A DNA stretch of 64,000 nt from Actinomycetes bacterium (GTDB lineage Bacteria; Actinomycetota; Actinomycetes; Actinomycetales; Microbacteriaceae): positions 1 through 64,000 of the forward strand of contig JAEZHW010000063.1 of NCBI GenBank assembly GCA_023436775.1, in the 5' to 3' direction. The position numbers and the translations under genes are program-made. The notes under the pieces were generated by a model. That model was not told the DNA's origin, did not search any database, and saw only the letters and a program-made list of their open reading frames with translations. Shown in pieces: positions 35,840 through 44,025 of the stretch. Position 1 is the stretch's first letter. The number at the start of each line of letters is the position of its first letter.

Positions 35840-36189
35840 GCGATCCCCTTGAGGTGTTCCAGCAGCGCCGCCGCATCCGGCGGCAGCAGGATCGCGACCG
35901 CGTCGACTCGAATCGACCCGCGATGGCCGAGCTCGGCAGCGGCCTGCCGCACCAACGAACGCAACCGGCTCGCCTTCCGAGCGGTGATCGCCTCGAAGGG
36001 ATGTCCGGCGTTCAGACTGGTGCGAGTCTTAACCTCAACCGCGACCAGGCTGTCCCCGTCGCGCATGAGCAGATCGATCTCGCCGTCACGACAGCGCCAG
36101 TTCGCGCGCACGAGGCGCATGCCGGCTGCGGTCAGATGTTCGGCAGCGAGCGCCTCACCGGCTCGCCCCAATGCCTGCTGCGTGGTCAT
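35836..36189 (-). CDS. YraN family (UPF0102) endonuclease-like protein
   Basis: A 117-residue single-domain protein with the PD-(D/E)XK-like core: GEALAAEHLTAAGMRLVRANWRCRDGEIDLL, then LVAVEVKTR (E52-V-K54). The E-D-EVK set is that of a Holliday-junction-resolvase-like nuclease. No function is proven for the family, which is regularly found with rnhB, comM and dprA. The ATG at 36189 lacks a good SD; CACGCT ends 6 nt upstream. First gene of the YraN-comM-dprA-xerC run, which is linked by 4-nt overlaps down to dprA. Confidence 0.9.
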   Translation of the reverse strand: MTTQQALGRAGEALAAEHLTAAGMRLVRANWRCRDGEIDLLMRDGDSLVAVEVKTRTSLNAGHPFEAITARKASRLRSLVRQAAAELGHRGSIRVDAVAILLPPDAAALLEHLKGIA

Positions 36190-36309
36190 GCCCCCAGCGT
36201 GGTCCGCGACCGCGGCCCGTCGACCGGGGCAAGCAAGTCAGTGCACGATCCGACGACGTCCTCGTCTGTGGAGGATGCGCGCCGTCACCGACGCGCCCTC
36301 CCCTCGCAG

Positions 36310-36347
36310 CGCTGCTGGCCCGGGCCGCTCTCCCCGAGCCAGCAGCG
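36310..36347 (-). terminator. Terminator after ferritin-like gene
   Basis: A 9-bp outer stem (36310-36318 with 36339-36347) with further G/C pairing inside, starting 15 nt past the minus-strand stop at 36362. The rest of 36190-36361 shows nothing else. Confidence 0.6.
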
Positions 36348-36361
36348 AGCGCGCTCACTGG

Positions 36362-36844
36362 TCAGGCGACCAATTCCTCCAGCGCCTTCAGCAGTTCCTG
36401 GCTGGTGTGGACCTCCTGATCGAGGTTCGCCGACAGTAGGCCCACCGCGTCCTCGGATCCCAGCGACCGCGCCTGCAAGATCAATGCCTGGTAGGTCGAG
36501 ATTTCGAAGTGCTCATTGCCCAGGGCACTCACCAGCGCCACCTCGTTGTGCAGTTTGCCGACGGTTCGGTCCAGCAGTGAGACCGCCTGCTTGGAGATGC
36601 CGGTCGTCGCCGGGTTCGGCGCCGTGCTCTGCTTCCAGTCCAGCAGTTGAAACACCTGGTTCAGGTTCTCAATCTGCTCACGCGTCTCGTCAGCGTGGTG
36701 GCTGAACATCTTCTTGATCGCTGAGTCCTTGGCCGCGCTCTGCAACGCTGCAAGCGCCTCGAGCGAGTGCTGCTCCATCGTCGCCGCGCTGCGCAGCTGG
36801 AACTGGAACAGTTCCTCAGGGGTCTCGAGCTTCTGTTGCACCAT
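36362..36844 (-). CDS. Ferritin-like DUF892 (YciE/YciF) protein
   Basis: A 160-residue all-helical four-helix-bundle protein. Family features are PEELFQFQLRSAATMEQHSLEAL (helix 1 with Glu and His candidates), HHADETREQIENLNQVFQLL and the C-terminal NEHFEISTYQALI with E/H pairs of a possible di-iron site. DUF892 proteins are general-stress-associated; their activity is unknown. AGGAGG lies 5 nt before the ATG, a strong start. Divergent from the DUF1349 gene, and monocistronic judging by its terminator. Confidence 0.85.
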   Translation of the reverse strand: MVQQKLETPEELFQFQLRSAATMEQHSLEALAALQSAAKDSAIKKMFSHHADETREQIENLNQVFQLLDWKQSTAPNPATTGISKQAVSLLDRTVGKLHNEVALVSALGNEHFEISTYQALILQARSLGSEDAVGLLSANLDQEVHTSQELLKALEELVA

Positions 36845-37052
36845 GATGTCCTCCTGGTCGTGACATGGTCGAGTTCCTCAGTGTCGCCCGACCAATGCCA
36901 CGGGACTAGGGGGTTGTAACTCCAAGGTCGGCCAGGTAGTAGGGCGAGGCGCAACACCGCACCTGCCCACGTTCCCTTGCCAGCCCCCGCCATCTTGGCG
37001 CGCTGCCGATCACGCCCAGATCACGATCTCCCCCGTGCGCCAGAGTCCGGGC

Positions 37053-37058
37053 TAGGCT
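37053..37058 (+). promoter_or_regulatory. -10 element, leaderless DUF1349 gene
   Basis: TAGGCT ends 6 nt before the ATG at 37065, with no Shine-Dalgarno sequence. Confidence 0.5.
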
Positions 37059-37064
37059 GCGGTC

Positions 37065-37661
37065 ATGGAGCAAGTCCCCCAGACGACTGCGGTGCCCTGG
37101 GCGGACGGCCTCTGGACTCGGAAACCGCTCGCCATCAATGGCGATGGCGAGCACCTCCAAGTCACCGCCGCGGAAGGCTCCGACGCATGGCGGCACACCT
37201 CCTACGGTTTCGTGCACGACAACCCGCACGCGCTGCTGGCGCCGTTTGGCACGCATGGCGCGGTCGAGGTCTCGTTTGTGCTCGACTATGACCAGCAGTT
37301 TGACCAGGCAGGCATGTACCTCTCGATCAATGATGAGCATTGGATCAAGGCCGGGGTCGAATACTGCGACGGCTTCCCGCAGCTCGGTGCGGTCGTGACG
37401 AATGGCAAGTCGGACTGGTCGGTCGCACGGGTCCCGGAGTGGTTCGGCCGCACGGTCACGATTCGGGCCAGCCGCGCCGGTGACGCGGTCACCATCCGGG
37501 CGCGGGCCGACGACGAGCCGTTCCGTCTGGTGCGCCTCGTCCCACTGGAACCCGACCTCGCCGCGCTTGCCGGGCCGATGATCTGCGCCCCGACCCGAGC
37601 GGGCCTGACGGTTCGATTCACCCGCTGGGCCGTCGGCGCGCCGGATGCGGACCTGCACTAG
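37065..37661 (+). CDS. DUF1349 domain protein
   Basis: A 198-residue beta-rich protein with a concanavalin-like jelly roll, no signal peptide and no membrane span. DUF1349 markers visible: DYDQQFDQAGMYL, WIKAGVEYCDG and LGAVVTNGKSDWS. Yeast and bacterial relatives (YDR109/YAE-type annotations vary) have no firm enzyme activity, though the fold usually binds carbohydrate. It is alone between two minus-strand groups. Confidence 0.85.
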   Translation: MEQVPQTTAVPWADGLWTRKPLAINGDGEHLQVTAAEGSDAWRHTSYGFVHDNPHALLAPFGTHGAVEVSFVLDYDQQFDQAGMYLSINDEHWIKAGVEYCDGFPQLGAVVTNGKSDWSVARVPEWFGRTVTIRASRAGDAVTIRARADDEPFRLVRLVPLEPDLAALAGPMICAPTRAGLTVRFTRWAVGAPDADLH

Positions 37662-37738
37662 CCCGGATCACAGGCGTGCCAGCGCGGAGCCCAGCATGGC
37701 CACATCGCCACGCCGCAGCGACGCCGCACAAACCAGCG

Positions 37739-38062
37739 CTACTCGTCGAGTGCGAGTTCCTTCGGCAACTGCAGATCCGGCAGCGAGAGTTCTTCGACGT
37801 TGACGTCCTTGAAGGTGAGCACCCGCACGCTCTTGACGAATCGGTTGGAACGGTAGACATCCCACACCCACACGTCCTGCATGGTCAGTTCGAAGTAGAA
37901 GTCGTAGGGCGTGTCCTGCCGCACCAGTTCCACCTCGTTGGCGAGGTAGAAGCGGCGTTCGGTCTCGACCACATAGCGGAACTGGCCGGCGATGTCGCGG
38001 TACTCGCGGTACAGCGCCAGCTCGGCTGTCCGGTCGTAGTCGTCGATGTCGTCGTCTTCCAT
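37739..38062 (-). CDS. DUF2469 family protein
   Basis: 107 residues. Acidic start (MEDDDIDDYDRTAELALYRE), then an alpha/beta core FRYVVETERRFYLANEVEL and YDFYFELTMQDVWVWDVYR. DUF2469 is restricted to Actinobacteria and is nearly always next to rnhB, as here. The function is unknown. TAGGAT ends 8 nt before the ATG and overlaps the rnhB stop, so it may be transcribed on its own as a leaderless message. Confidence 0.9.
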   Translation of the reverse strand: MEDDDIDDYDRTAELALYREYRDIAGQFRYVVETERRFYLANEVELVRQDTPYDFYFELTMQDVWVWDVYRSNRFVKSVRVLTFKDVNVEELSLPDLQLPKELALDE

Positions 38063-38070
38063 GGTGCCCT

Positions 38071-38076
38071 ATCCTA
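38071..38076 (-). promoter_or_regulatory. -10 element before DUF2469 gene
   Basis: TAGGAT on the minus strand ends 8 nt before the ATG at 38062; its first three bases are the rnhB stop codon TAG. Confidence 0.45.
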
Positions 38077-38832
38077 GCCCGCCGTGGCTGTGGCCTGGGC
38101 GTGTGGAATGGACTCTCGCAGCCAGGTACGCCGGTGCTCGACGTGAGCACCATGCACGGCGATCGCGGCCAGATGCTCGGCGCTGCCATAGCCCTTGTTC
38201 GAGGCCCAGCCATAGGCCGGAACCTGCTCGGCGAGCAGTCGCATCTGCCCGTCGCGGGATACCTTCGCCAGCACACTGGCCGCGGCCACGGCGGCACAGT
38301 CGCGGTCCGCCTTCGGTCGGGTGGACACCGGCGAGGCGGCGAGCACCAGATCCAGCGCAGGCCACGGCGGACCGGCCGGATCCGCCTCGACCGCGAATAA
38401 CCCATCCGCACTGGCGGCAACCACTCGCAGCGCCGGCGAGAGCCAATCGTGCACCCCGTCGAGCAGCAGGCGCGAGCCGCGCCAGCTCTCCTCGGGCTCG
38501 GGCAGCGACGCCAATGCTCGCAGGGCGGCCAGCGCCAGGCAGCGAGTGATACCGTACTGGTCGATTTCGGCCGCCGAGGCGGTGCCCACCGCGCTGGCGC
38601 ACACCCAGTCGACCACCCGCGGCGCCATGGCCTCGCGGGCTGCCTCGCTCATGAGCTTCGAGTCCCGCAGCCCAGTTGGCACGTCAGCACAGCCTGGATC
38701 CCAGACCGCAACTCCAACCGCGACCGGGCCGGCGAGTGCACCGCGGCCAACCTCGTCGATGCCGATGATACGGCGGGCCCCCGCGGCGAGCATCTCGTGC
38801 TCGACAACGAGGCTCGGTGCGGCAACCGCCAT
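38074..38832 (-). CDS. rnhB: Ribonuclease HII
   Basis: 252 residues. RNase HII removes ribonucleotides and RNA primers from DNA. IIGIDEVGRGALAGPV provides D26 and E27 of the metal site, LRDSKLM follows, LLLDGVHDWL gives D124, and KADRDCAAVAAASVLAKVSRD is the C-terminal catalytic helix region. The ATG starts 2 nt after the lepB stop, indicating coupling within the lepB-rnhB-DUF2469 group. Confidence 0.95.
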   Translation of the reverse strand: MAVAAPSLVVEHEMLAAGARRIIGIDEVGRGALAGPVAVGVAVWDPGCADVPTGLRDSKLMSEAAREAMAPRVVDWVCASAVGTASAAEIDQYGITRCLALAALRALASLPEPEESWRGSRLLLDGVHDWLSPALRVVAASADGLFAVEADPAGPPWPALDLVLAASPVSTRPKADRDCAAVAAASVLAKVSRDGQMRLLAEQVPAYGWASNKGYGSAEHLAAIAVHGAHVEHRRTWLRESIPHAQATATAG

Positions 38833-38834
38833 CG

Positions 38835-39596
38835 TTACCGTCGATCAGGCACGGCGTCGAACACCTCGTAGTGCGAGTCCACCGTGCCCCAGCGACTCGT
38901 CGGCCAGGTAATGACCAGCGCCTTGCCCACCACGTCGTCCACGCGCACGAAGCCCTTGGTCGGCCCGTCCATGTGTGCTCGTGAGTCGGCCGAGGCGTAG
39001 CGGTTGTCGCCCATCACCCAGAGGCTGGCCTCGGGGACGGTGACATCGAAGGCCTGCATCGAGGCGGGGTGGTTACTGCTCGGCAGCTGAATGTAGGGCG
39101 CCTCGTTCAGCGGCACCCCGTTGACCGTGATCTGTCCCTCGTCGGTGCAGCAGATGACGCGATCGCCGCCGACAGCAATCACGCGCTTAATCAGATGCTG
39201 CTCGCTGTCCGACACCGACAGTCCGACGACCTGCAGGAAGCCGTCCCAGACCGCCTCGATCGAGTTGTTGGTCTCCTTGACCGGGATCGGCTCGAGCCAG
39301 TCACCGGGATCCCGGAACACGACCACGTCGCCTCGCTCAATCGGGAAGAAGCGCGGCACCAACTGGTTCACGATGATGCGGTCGTTGATCCGCAGCGTCT
39401 CCTCCATCGACTGCGATGGGATGTAAAAGGAGCGGATCAGGAAGGTCTTGATCAGGAAGGAGATCACCACCGCGGCGACGACGATAATCACCACATCTCG
39501 CAGGAATCCCCCGATGCGCGATGCCGCACGTCGACCCGCAGAAGGCCGCGCGACCGTGTCGCCCCCACCGTCTGCTGGCGGGAAGAAGTCTGACAT
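38835..39596 (-). CDS. lepB: Signal peptidase I
   Basis: A 253-residue membrane-anchored protease that cleaves Sec and Tat signal peptides outside the membrane. A cytoplasmic tail of about 32 residues and one TM (about 33-54) precede FYIPSQSMEETL with nucleophile S63; the general base K137 is in LIKRVIAVGGD and MGDNRYASADSR is box E. An unusual Cys pair sits at VICCTDEG. The ATG at 39596 has GGAAGG 4 nt upstream and is preferred to the start 30 nt earlier. Confidence 0.95.
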   Translation of the reverse strand: MSDFFPPADGGGDTVARPSAGRRAASRIGGFLRDVVIIVVAAVVISFLIKTFLIRSFYIPSQSMEETLRINDRIIVNQLVPRFFPIERGDVVVFRDPGDWLEPIPVKETNNSIEAVWDGFLQVVGLSVSDSEQHLIKRVIAVGGDRVICCTDEGQITVNGVPLNEAPYIQLPSSNHPASMQAFDVTVPEASLWVMGDNRYASADSRAHMDGPTKGFVRVDDVVGKALVITWPTSRWGTVDSHYEVFDAVPDRR

Positions 39597-39780
39597 GCTG
39601 CCTTCCCATGATTCGGTCGCGCCCACCGCGACGCCGCTGCGTCTGCGGCAGATCCAACCCTATCCGTTGCTGCCATACTTCACAGCGCATCCTGAAGCGG
39701 TTCGTCATCAACGCTACGATGATCCAACCGCCGCGAGGACGCCGCGGCACCGACAATCGCTGCGAAGGGGACGATTCAGC

Positions 39781-40530
39781 ATGGCGATCGACGATGGGGC
39801 CAGTAGTAGCCGCGCCCGCGCGGCGCTGGCATACCTGCGCCGAAATATCACCAGTGGCGAATGGCCGGTGAGCAGCCGTATACCGATCGAGTCGGACCTG
39901 GCTATGCAAATGAATGTCGGTCGCTCTACCGTGCGCGAGGCGGTGCGATCCCTGGCCGCGATGGGCATCCTCGAGACCCTGCCCGGTCGCGGTACCTTCG
40001 TGCGTTCCAGCACCCCAACCAGCGCCCTGCTCGGCCAGTTCCTCGCCGATTACAGTCTCGAAGAGTTGCTGAGCTACCGGCGGGCACTCCAGATCGAGGC
40101 CGCACAACAGGCAGCCATCCACCGCAGCGAGGAGGACGTCGCTGCGCTCCAGAACGCAGTGCACGCGCTGCCGGTGTCCACGGCGGGCAATCCCCTGCTG
40201 AACCCCTTCGCTACCCGGTTCATGAACCTCCTCTTCGATGCGGCCCGGAACCGACTCCTCGCCTCCTTGCACGCTGGCATCGCGCAGCGCATCGACACCC
40301 CGGATAACCGAGCCAGGCTCCTGCAGGGCCGCGACATCGAGGGCGTCCGCGCCGACTACCAGCGCATCTTGGAGGCGATCCGGAATCGCGACTTCATCGA
40401 CGCCGCCCACGCCATGGTGGATCATGCCGACCGGGACCTTGAGATCTACGCCCGCGATGGCCTGATCCCGCCGCTACACCGCGGCCGAGCGCGAGACCTC
40501 GGTGCGACGGACGCCCCAACGGAGGGGTAA
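39781..40530 (+). CDS. GntR/FadR family transcriptional regulator
   Basis: 249 residues. The N-terminal winged helix (about 10-75) has YLRRNITSGEWPVSSRIPIE and the recognition helix MNVGRSTVREAVRSLAAMG, then the wing LPGRGTFV. The C-terminal all-helical FCD domain (about 95-225) binds a small-molecule effector, usually an organic acid; the metal-type His residues are only partly visible (H215, H218). Divergent from lepB. No catabolic operon is adjacent, so the target is unknown. Confidence 0.88.
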   Translation: MAIDDGASSSRARAALAYLRRNITSGEWPVSSRIPIESDLAMQMNVGRSTVREAVRSLAAMGILETLPGRGTFVRSSTPTSALLGQFLADYSLEELLSYRRALQIEAAQQAAIHRSEEDVAALQNAVHALPVSTAGNPLLNPFATRFMNLLFDAARNRLLASLHAGIAQRIDTPDNRARLLQGRDIEGVRADYQRILEAIRNRDFIDAAHAMVDHADRDLEIYARDGLIPPLHRGRARDLGATDAPTEG

Positions 40531-40533
40531 GTC

Positions 40534-40556
40534 GCGCGGCAGCGGCGCTGCCGCGC
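40534..40556. terminator. Bidirectional terminator, GntR / DtxR genes
   Basis: A perfect 10-bp stem (40534-40543 with 40547-40556) and 3-nt loop in the 27 bp between convergent stops. Confidence 0.65.
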
Positions 40557-40557
40557 G

Positions 40558-41253
40558 CTAGCGCTCAATGAAGAGGTGGGAAGCTACCTCGGCGGGCAGC
40601 TCGAGCCCATCCTCGAAGTCATCAGCGTGAGCGAGTACGTATCCGCCAGCCTGCGTGAAGGTGACGTGATTGCCGGGAACGATACCGGCCTGGCGCAGCT
40701 GAGCGAGCAGTTCCACCTCGACCTGCACCGGCTCGCCGATGCGACGGATCTGTCCGCACACGGTGCCTTCTTCGACCACGGCGTCGGTCACGCGGTGCAC
40801 GCCGTCACGGAAGGCAGGCGCCTCCGGGCCGCCCAGCTCAACGAGCCCGGGGATCGGATTGCCGTACGGCGACTCGGTCGGGCTGTCCAACAGAGCCAGC
40901 AGCCGGCGCTCCACCGCCTCGCTCATCACGTGTTCCCAGCGGCACGCCTCATCGTGGACCAGTTCCCAATCCAGGCCAATGACGTCATTGAGCAGGCGTT
41001 CGGCGAGGCGGTGCTTGCGCATCACCCGCACCGCATACAGTCGGCCCTCGGTGGTCAGTTCCAAGTGGCGGTCATCCGAGACCACCACCAGACCGTCACG
41101 CTCCATTCGCGCGACCGTCTGCGACACCGTCGGGCCGGAGTGGCCGAGGCGCTCAGAGATTCGAGCGCGCAGCGGAACGATGCCTTCTTCTTCCAGGTCG
41201 AGGATCGTGCGCAGGTACATCTCAGTGGTGTCCACCAAGTCCGTAACTGTCAC
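40558..41253 (-). CDS. DtxR/IdeR family metal-dependent repressor
   Basis: 231 residues. N-terminal winged helix (HSGPTVSQTVARMERDGLVVV), dimerisation domain and a C-terminal SH3-like domain. With M1 at the GTG 41253, all DtxR metal ligands are present with an offset of two: H81, E85 and H100 (ancillary site), M12, C104, E107 and H108 (primary site). The Cys-containing primary site points to Fe2+ (IdeR/DtxR) rather than MntR-type Mn2+ sensing. AAGGAGG lies 5 nt before the GTG. Divergent from serC. It probably represses iron uptake genes elsewhere. Confidence 0.93.
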   Translation of the reverse strand: MTVTDLVDTTEMYLRTILDLEEEGIVPLRARISERLGHSGPTVSQTVARMERDGLVVVSDDRHLELTTEGRLYAVRVMRKHRLAERLLNDVIGLDWELVHDEACRWEHVMSEAVERRLLALLDSPTESPYGNPIPGLVELGGPEAPAFRDGVHRVTDAVVEEGTVCGQIRRIGEPVQVEVELLAQLRQAGIVPGNHVTFTQAGGYVLAHADDFEDGLELPAEVASHLFIER

Positions 41254-41381
41254 CGCGACCTCCTTCGACTCGTACCCGGCCGCCACCGCACATGGCAGGC
41301 CGTGCCGTCTCCAGCCTAGCGCGATAGCGCCCGGCGCCAGGCCGCGACCAGTGCGGCTGCTCAGCGTGCAGGCTGGGCCAC

Positions 41382-41387
41382 TAGAAT
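41382..41387 (+). promoter_or_regulatory. -10 element, leaderless serC
   Basis: TAGAAT, close to consensus, ends 7 nt before the serC ATG at 41395; the start of transcription should coincide with the A of ATG. Confidence 0.65.
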
Positions 41388-41394
41388 CAACGCT

Positions 41395-42504
41395 ATGGCC
41401 ATCACTATTCCTCAGGAACTGCTGCCCAACGACGGTCGATTTGGCTGTGGGCCGTCCGCGGTCCGCGACGAGCAGGTCCAGCACCTGGTCCGGAATGCAG
41501 CGATCCTGGGCACCTCCCACCGTCAGGCTCCGGTCAAGAACCTGGTCGGCCGCGTACGCAGCGGACTGAGCGACTTGTTCCGCCTGCCGGAGGGCTACGA
41601 GGTCATCCTCGGCAACGGTGGCTCGACCGCGTTCTGGGATGCCGCCGCCTTCAGCCTGATCGAGCGCCGCAGCCAGCACCTCGCCTTTGGTGAGTTCGGC
41701 GCCAAGTTCGCCAAGGCCGCCAAGGCCCCGCACCTGGAGGCGCCGCTGGTGATCACCGCCGATGGTGGTTCGCGCAGCGAGGTGCAGCCGGGCGAAGGCT
41801 TCGATGTCTACGCCTGGACCCACAACGAGACCTCGACCGGCGTGATGGCTCCGGTCCGTCGCGTACACGCCGATGAGGGCGCACTCACCGTGATCGACGC
41901 GACCAGCGCCGCAGGTGGCATCGACTTTGACGCTGCTGAGGCGGACGTCTACTACTTCGCTCCGCAGAAGAACTTCGCCTCCGACGGCGGCATCTGGTTT
42001 GCCCTGGTCTCGCCGGCCGCCATCGAACGCATTGAGCGCATTGCTGCGAGCGGCCGCTGGATCCCGGAGTTCCTGAACCTCAAGGTTGCGCTGGACAACT
42101 CGCGCCTGAACCAGACGTTGAACACTCCGGCACTGGCCACCCTGCTGCTGCTCGAGAACCAGGTCGACTGGCTCAACGACAACGGCGGCCTGGCCTGGGC
42201 CTCAGCGCGCACGGCCGAATCATCGAGCGTGCTGTACGACTGGGCCGAGTCGGTCGACTACGCGACCCCCTTCGTTGCCAACCCCGAGCACCGCTCGCAG
42301 GTGGTGGCCACCATCGACTTCAACGGCGACATCGACGCCGCAGAGATCGCCAAGACGCTGCGCGCAAATGGCATCGTCGACACCGAGCCCTACCGCAAGC
42401 TGGGCCGCAACCAGCTGCGCGTGGCGACCTTCGCTGCCATCGAGCCGAACGATGTGCGCCAGTTGGTGCGCTCGATCGAGTACGTCGTGGAGAATCTCGG
42501 CTAA
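41395..42504 (+). CDS. serC: Phosphoserine aminotransferase
   Basis: 369 residues of the actinobacterial/archaeal SerC subtype. It converts 3-phosphohydroxypyruvate and glutamate to phosphoserine (serine and, through it, glycine and cysteine synthesis). FGCGPSAVR opens the enzyme; substrate contacts include TSHRQAPVK; the PLP lysine is K192 in YFAPQKNFASDGG. Leaderless promoter; divergent from the DtxR gene. DUF2530 follows 18 bp downstream. Confidence 0.95.
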   Translation: MAITIPQELLPNDGRFGCGPSAVRDEQVQHLVRNAAILGTSHRQAPVKNLVGRVRSGLSDLFRLPEGYEVILGNGGSTAFWDAAAFSLIERRSQHLAFGEFGAKFAKAAKAPHLEAPLVITADGGSRSEVQPGEGFDVYAWTHNETSTGVMAPVRRVHADEGALTVIDATSAAGGIDFDAAEADVYYFAPQKNFASDGGIWFALVSPAAIERIERIAASGRWIPEFLNLKVALDNSRLNQTLNTPALATLLLLENQVDWLNDNGGLAWASARTAESSSVLYDWAESVDYATPFVANPEHRSQVVATIDFNGDIDAAEIAKTLRANGIVDTEPYRKLGRNQLRVATFAAIEPNDVRQLVRSIEYVVENLG

Positions 42505-42522
42505 GGCCGACGTGGGGGCGAC

Positions 42523-42759
42523 ATGATCCGCTTCTTACTGAAGGACGGCGAGCGCCGACCAGACCCGGAACCGGTGCAGACCGATGACCGGAAGGCCGCG
42601 CTCGTTGGGCTCAGCCTGTGGATCGTCGCCTTCGTGGTGGCGATGGTGATGGGGTCGGCGCTCCCGTTCGACTTCGGTCTGGTCTTCTGGACCTGCATCG
42701 CGGGGATCGTCATCGGCCTGATCGGCCTGGCCTACACGCATCACCAACACACGCGCTAG
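42523..42759 (+). CDS. DUF2530 small membrane protein
   Basis: A 78-residue protein with a charged N-terminus (LKDGERRPDPEPVQTDDRKA) and two membrane helices (about 26-46 and 49-69) ending in a His-rich tail. DUF2530 is an actinobacterial family of unknown function regularly found near serC and DUF3027. GGGGG lies 4 nt before the ATG. Probably cotranscribed with serC. Confidence 0.85.
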   Translation: MIRFLLKDGERRPDPEPVQTDDRKAALVGLSLWIVAFVVAMVMGSALPFDFGLVFWTCIAGIVIGLIGLAYTHHQHTR

Positions 42760-42783
42760 CGATCAGTCGCGGCGAAGCGCGGA

Positions 42784-43560
42784 CTATTCGTCGTCGTCCT
42801 CGTCGACAATCTCTTCGGTCGTCTCGCCGGGCTCTTCGTCGTCATCGCCTGCGAGGCTGACGTCGTCGTCGACATCGACATAGCCGTCATCGTCATCCGA
42901 GTCGTCGTCATCCGAGTCGTCGTCGTCATCCGAGTCATCGTCGTCAGCGTCGTCGTCATGATCCGAGTCGTCGTCCCCGTCGATGCCGTCCTCGTCGGAC
43001 TCGTCCTCGTCCGACTCGTCTTCGTCATCCAGCACCGCGTCGTCGGCCACAACCTCGATGTCTTCTTCGAGTTCGCCGGCAGCCTTTGCCGCCTGGTACT
43101 CAGCCAGGCGCACCGACCACGGCACCCACGGCGGCGCCAACAGGGCCCCCTCACCCGGCAGCAACTCCAGCTCCATCACGGTCGGCTCGGCGTCCTCGAC
43201 GCGGGCCAGCGTCACCGTCCAGTACCAGTGGGGGTAGGCCGGCATCGTGCACTCGAACCGCAGCGAGGCAACGTGGTCGGCCTCGGCGAGGGCACCGGCG
43301 AAGGCGCCGATGGTGTCTTCGCTGGTGATCTCGAGCAACGCAGTCCGAGCCAGGTCCTGGGATGCAGCGAGCACCTCATCGAGTTCCGGCTCTGCTTCCG
43401 GTGCGGCCTCCACCTCCGGCGCAGCAGCGGCGTCAACCTGCGCCTCAGCCTGAGCCTCGACCTTCGCCGGATCACCAGCGTCCACCGACACCGCCTCCGG
43501 GGTCTGGTCAGCCGCGTTCTGCGGCTCGTCGGCCGACGTGGGCTCTAGCGAATCAGGCAT
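42784..43560 (-). CDS. DUF3027 protein with Asp-rich tail
   Basis: 258 residues. An acidic, Ala/Glu-rich disordered start (about 1-65) precedes a folded DUF3027 core with SEDTIGAFAGALAEADHVAS, FECTMPAYPHWYWTVTLAR and the terminal APPWVPWSVRLAEYQAAKAAG. The last 80 residues are almost entirely Asp, Glu and Ser. The ATG lies inside the end of the upstream cold-shock-like gene (8-nt overlap) with GGAGG 6 nt upstream, so translation is coupled. The role is unknown; pairing with an RNA-binding Csp protein suggests an RNA- or ribosome-linked function. Confidence 0.85.
   Translation of the reverse strand: MPDSLEPTSADEPQNAADQTPEAVSVDAGDPAKVEAQAEAQVDAAAAPEVEAAPEAEPELDEVLAASQDLARTALLEITSEDTIGAFAGALAEADHVASLRFECTMPAYPHWYWTVTLARVEDAEPTVMELELLPGEGALLAPPWVPWSVRLAEYQAAKAAGELEEDIEVVADDAVLDDEDESDEDESDEDGIDGDDDSDHDDDADDDDSDDDDDSDDDDSDDDDGYVDVDDDVSLAGDDDEEPGETTEEIVDEDDDE
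42885..43030 (-). repeat. Low-complexity GAC/GAT-rich coding repeat
   Basis: Imperfect tandem units of the type GAC-GAC-GAC-TCG-GAT encode the DDDDSDDDD tail of the DUF3027 protein. The track is prone to in-frame length change. Confidence 0.75.
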
Positions 43561-43936
43561 CCAGTTCCTCCGCGACCTTGCGCAGCAGGCCAGCAATCTT
43601 GCGGCCAGTCTTGGCATCGGGGTAGCGACCGACCTTGAAGTCGGCACCAATGCCGTCGAGCAGACCGATCAGGTCCTCAACAATGACGGCCATATCATCA
43701 GCCGGCTTGCGCGTGATCTTCACCCGGGCCGGTGCCGCGTCCAGGAAACGCACCGACAGCGCCTGCGCGCCGCGCTTGCCGTCAACGATGCCGAATTCGA
43801 CCCGCTGGCCATTCTTGACCGTAGTCACGCCCGCTGGCAGCGCGGAGGCGTGCAGAAAGACCTCCTGGCCCTCGTCCGAAGCGATGAAACCAAAGCCCTT
43901 CGCGTCGTCGTAGAACTTCACCTTGCCGGTAGGCAT
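43553..43936 (-). CDS. Cold-shock-domain protein with C-terminal extension
   Basis: 127 residues. The first 66 are a CspA-type OB fold with both RNA-binding motifs (KGFGFIAS and EVFLHASAL). The remaining 60 form a helical extension (ADDMAVIVEDLIGLLDGIGAD, RKIAGLLRKVAEELDA) typical of the actinobacterial version found beside DUF3027. It is not a classic 67-residue cold-shock protein; it probably binds single-stranded RNA constitutively. GAGGG lies 4 nt before the ATG. Operon partner: DUF3027. Confidence 0.92.
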   Translation of the reverse strand: MPTGKVKFYDDAKGFGFIASDEGQEVFLHASALPAGVTTVKNGQRVEFGIVDGKRGAQALSVRFLDAAPARVKITRKPADDMAVIVEDLIGLLDGIGADFKVGRYPDAKTGRKIAGLLRKVAEELDA

Positions 43937-44013
43937 TGCACCCTCGATTCCTGTAGCCGAGTCGTTATCGGCTTACCTGATACTTCCATGCACGGCCGGA
44001 CAGGACACCCGTA

Positions 44014-44019
44014 TATTCT
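44014..44019 (+). promoter_or_regulatory. -10 element, leaderless small membrane protein gene
   Basis: TATTCT ends 6 nt before the GTG at 44026. No Shine-Dalgarno sequence. Confidence 0.55.
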
Positions 44020-44025
44020 GAACGT

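Noticed and set aside
33009..36189. Competence/transformation island
   Set aside because: dprA and comM are present in almost all actinobacteria in this order; no comEA/comEC or pilus genes are in the window.
36906..37658. 250-codon minus-strand frame opposite the DUF1349 gene
   Set aside because: The plus frame has family motifs and a placed -10 element; the minus frame does not.
42885..43030. Short tandem units that could be mistaken for a CRISPR-like or minisatellite array
   Set aside because: Units are adjacent without spacers and stay in frame as Asp/Ser codons; this is protein low complexity.
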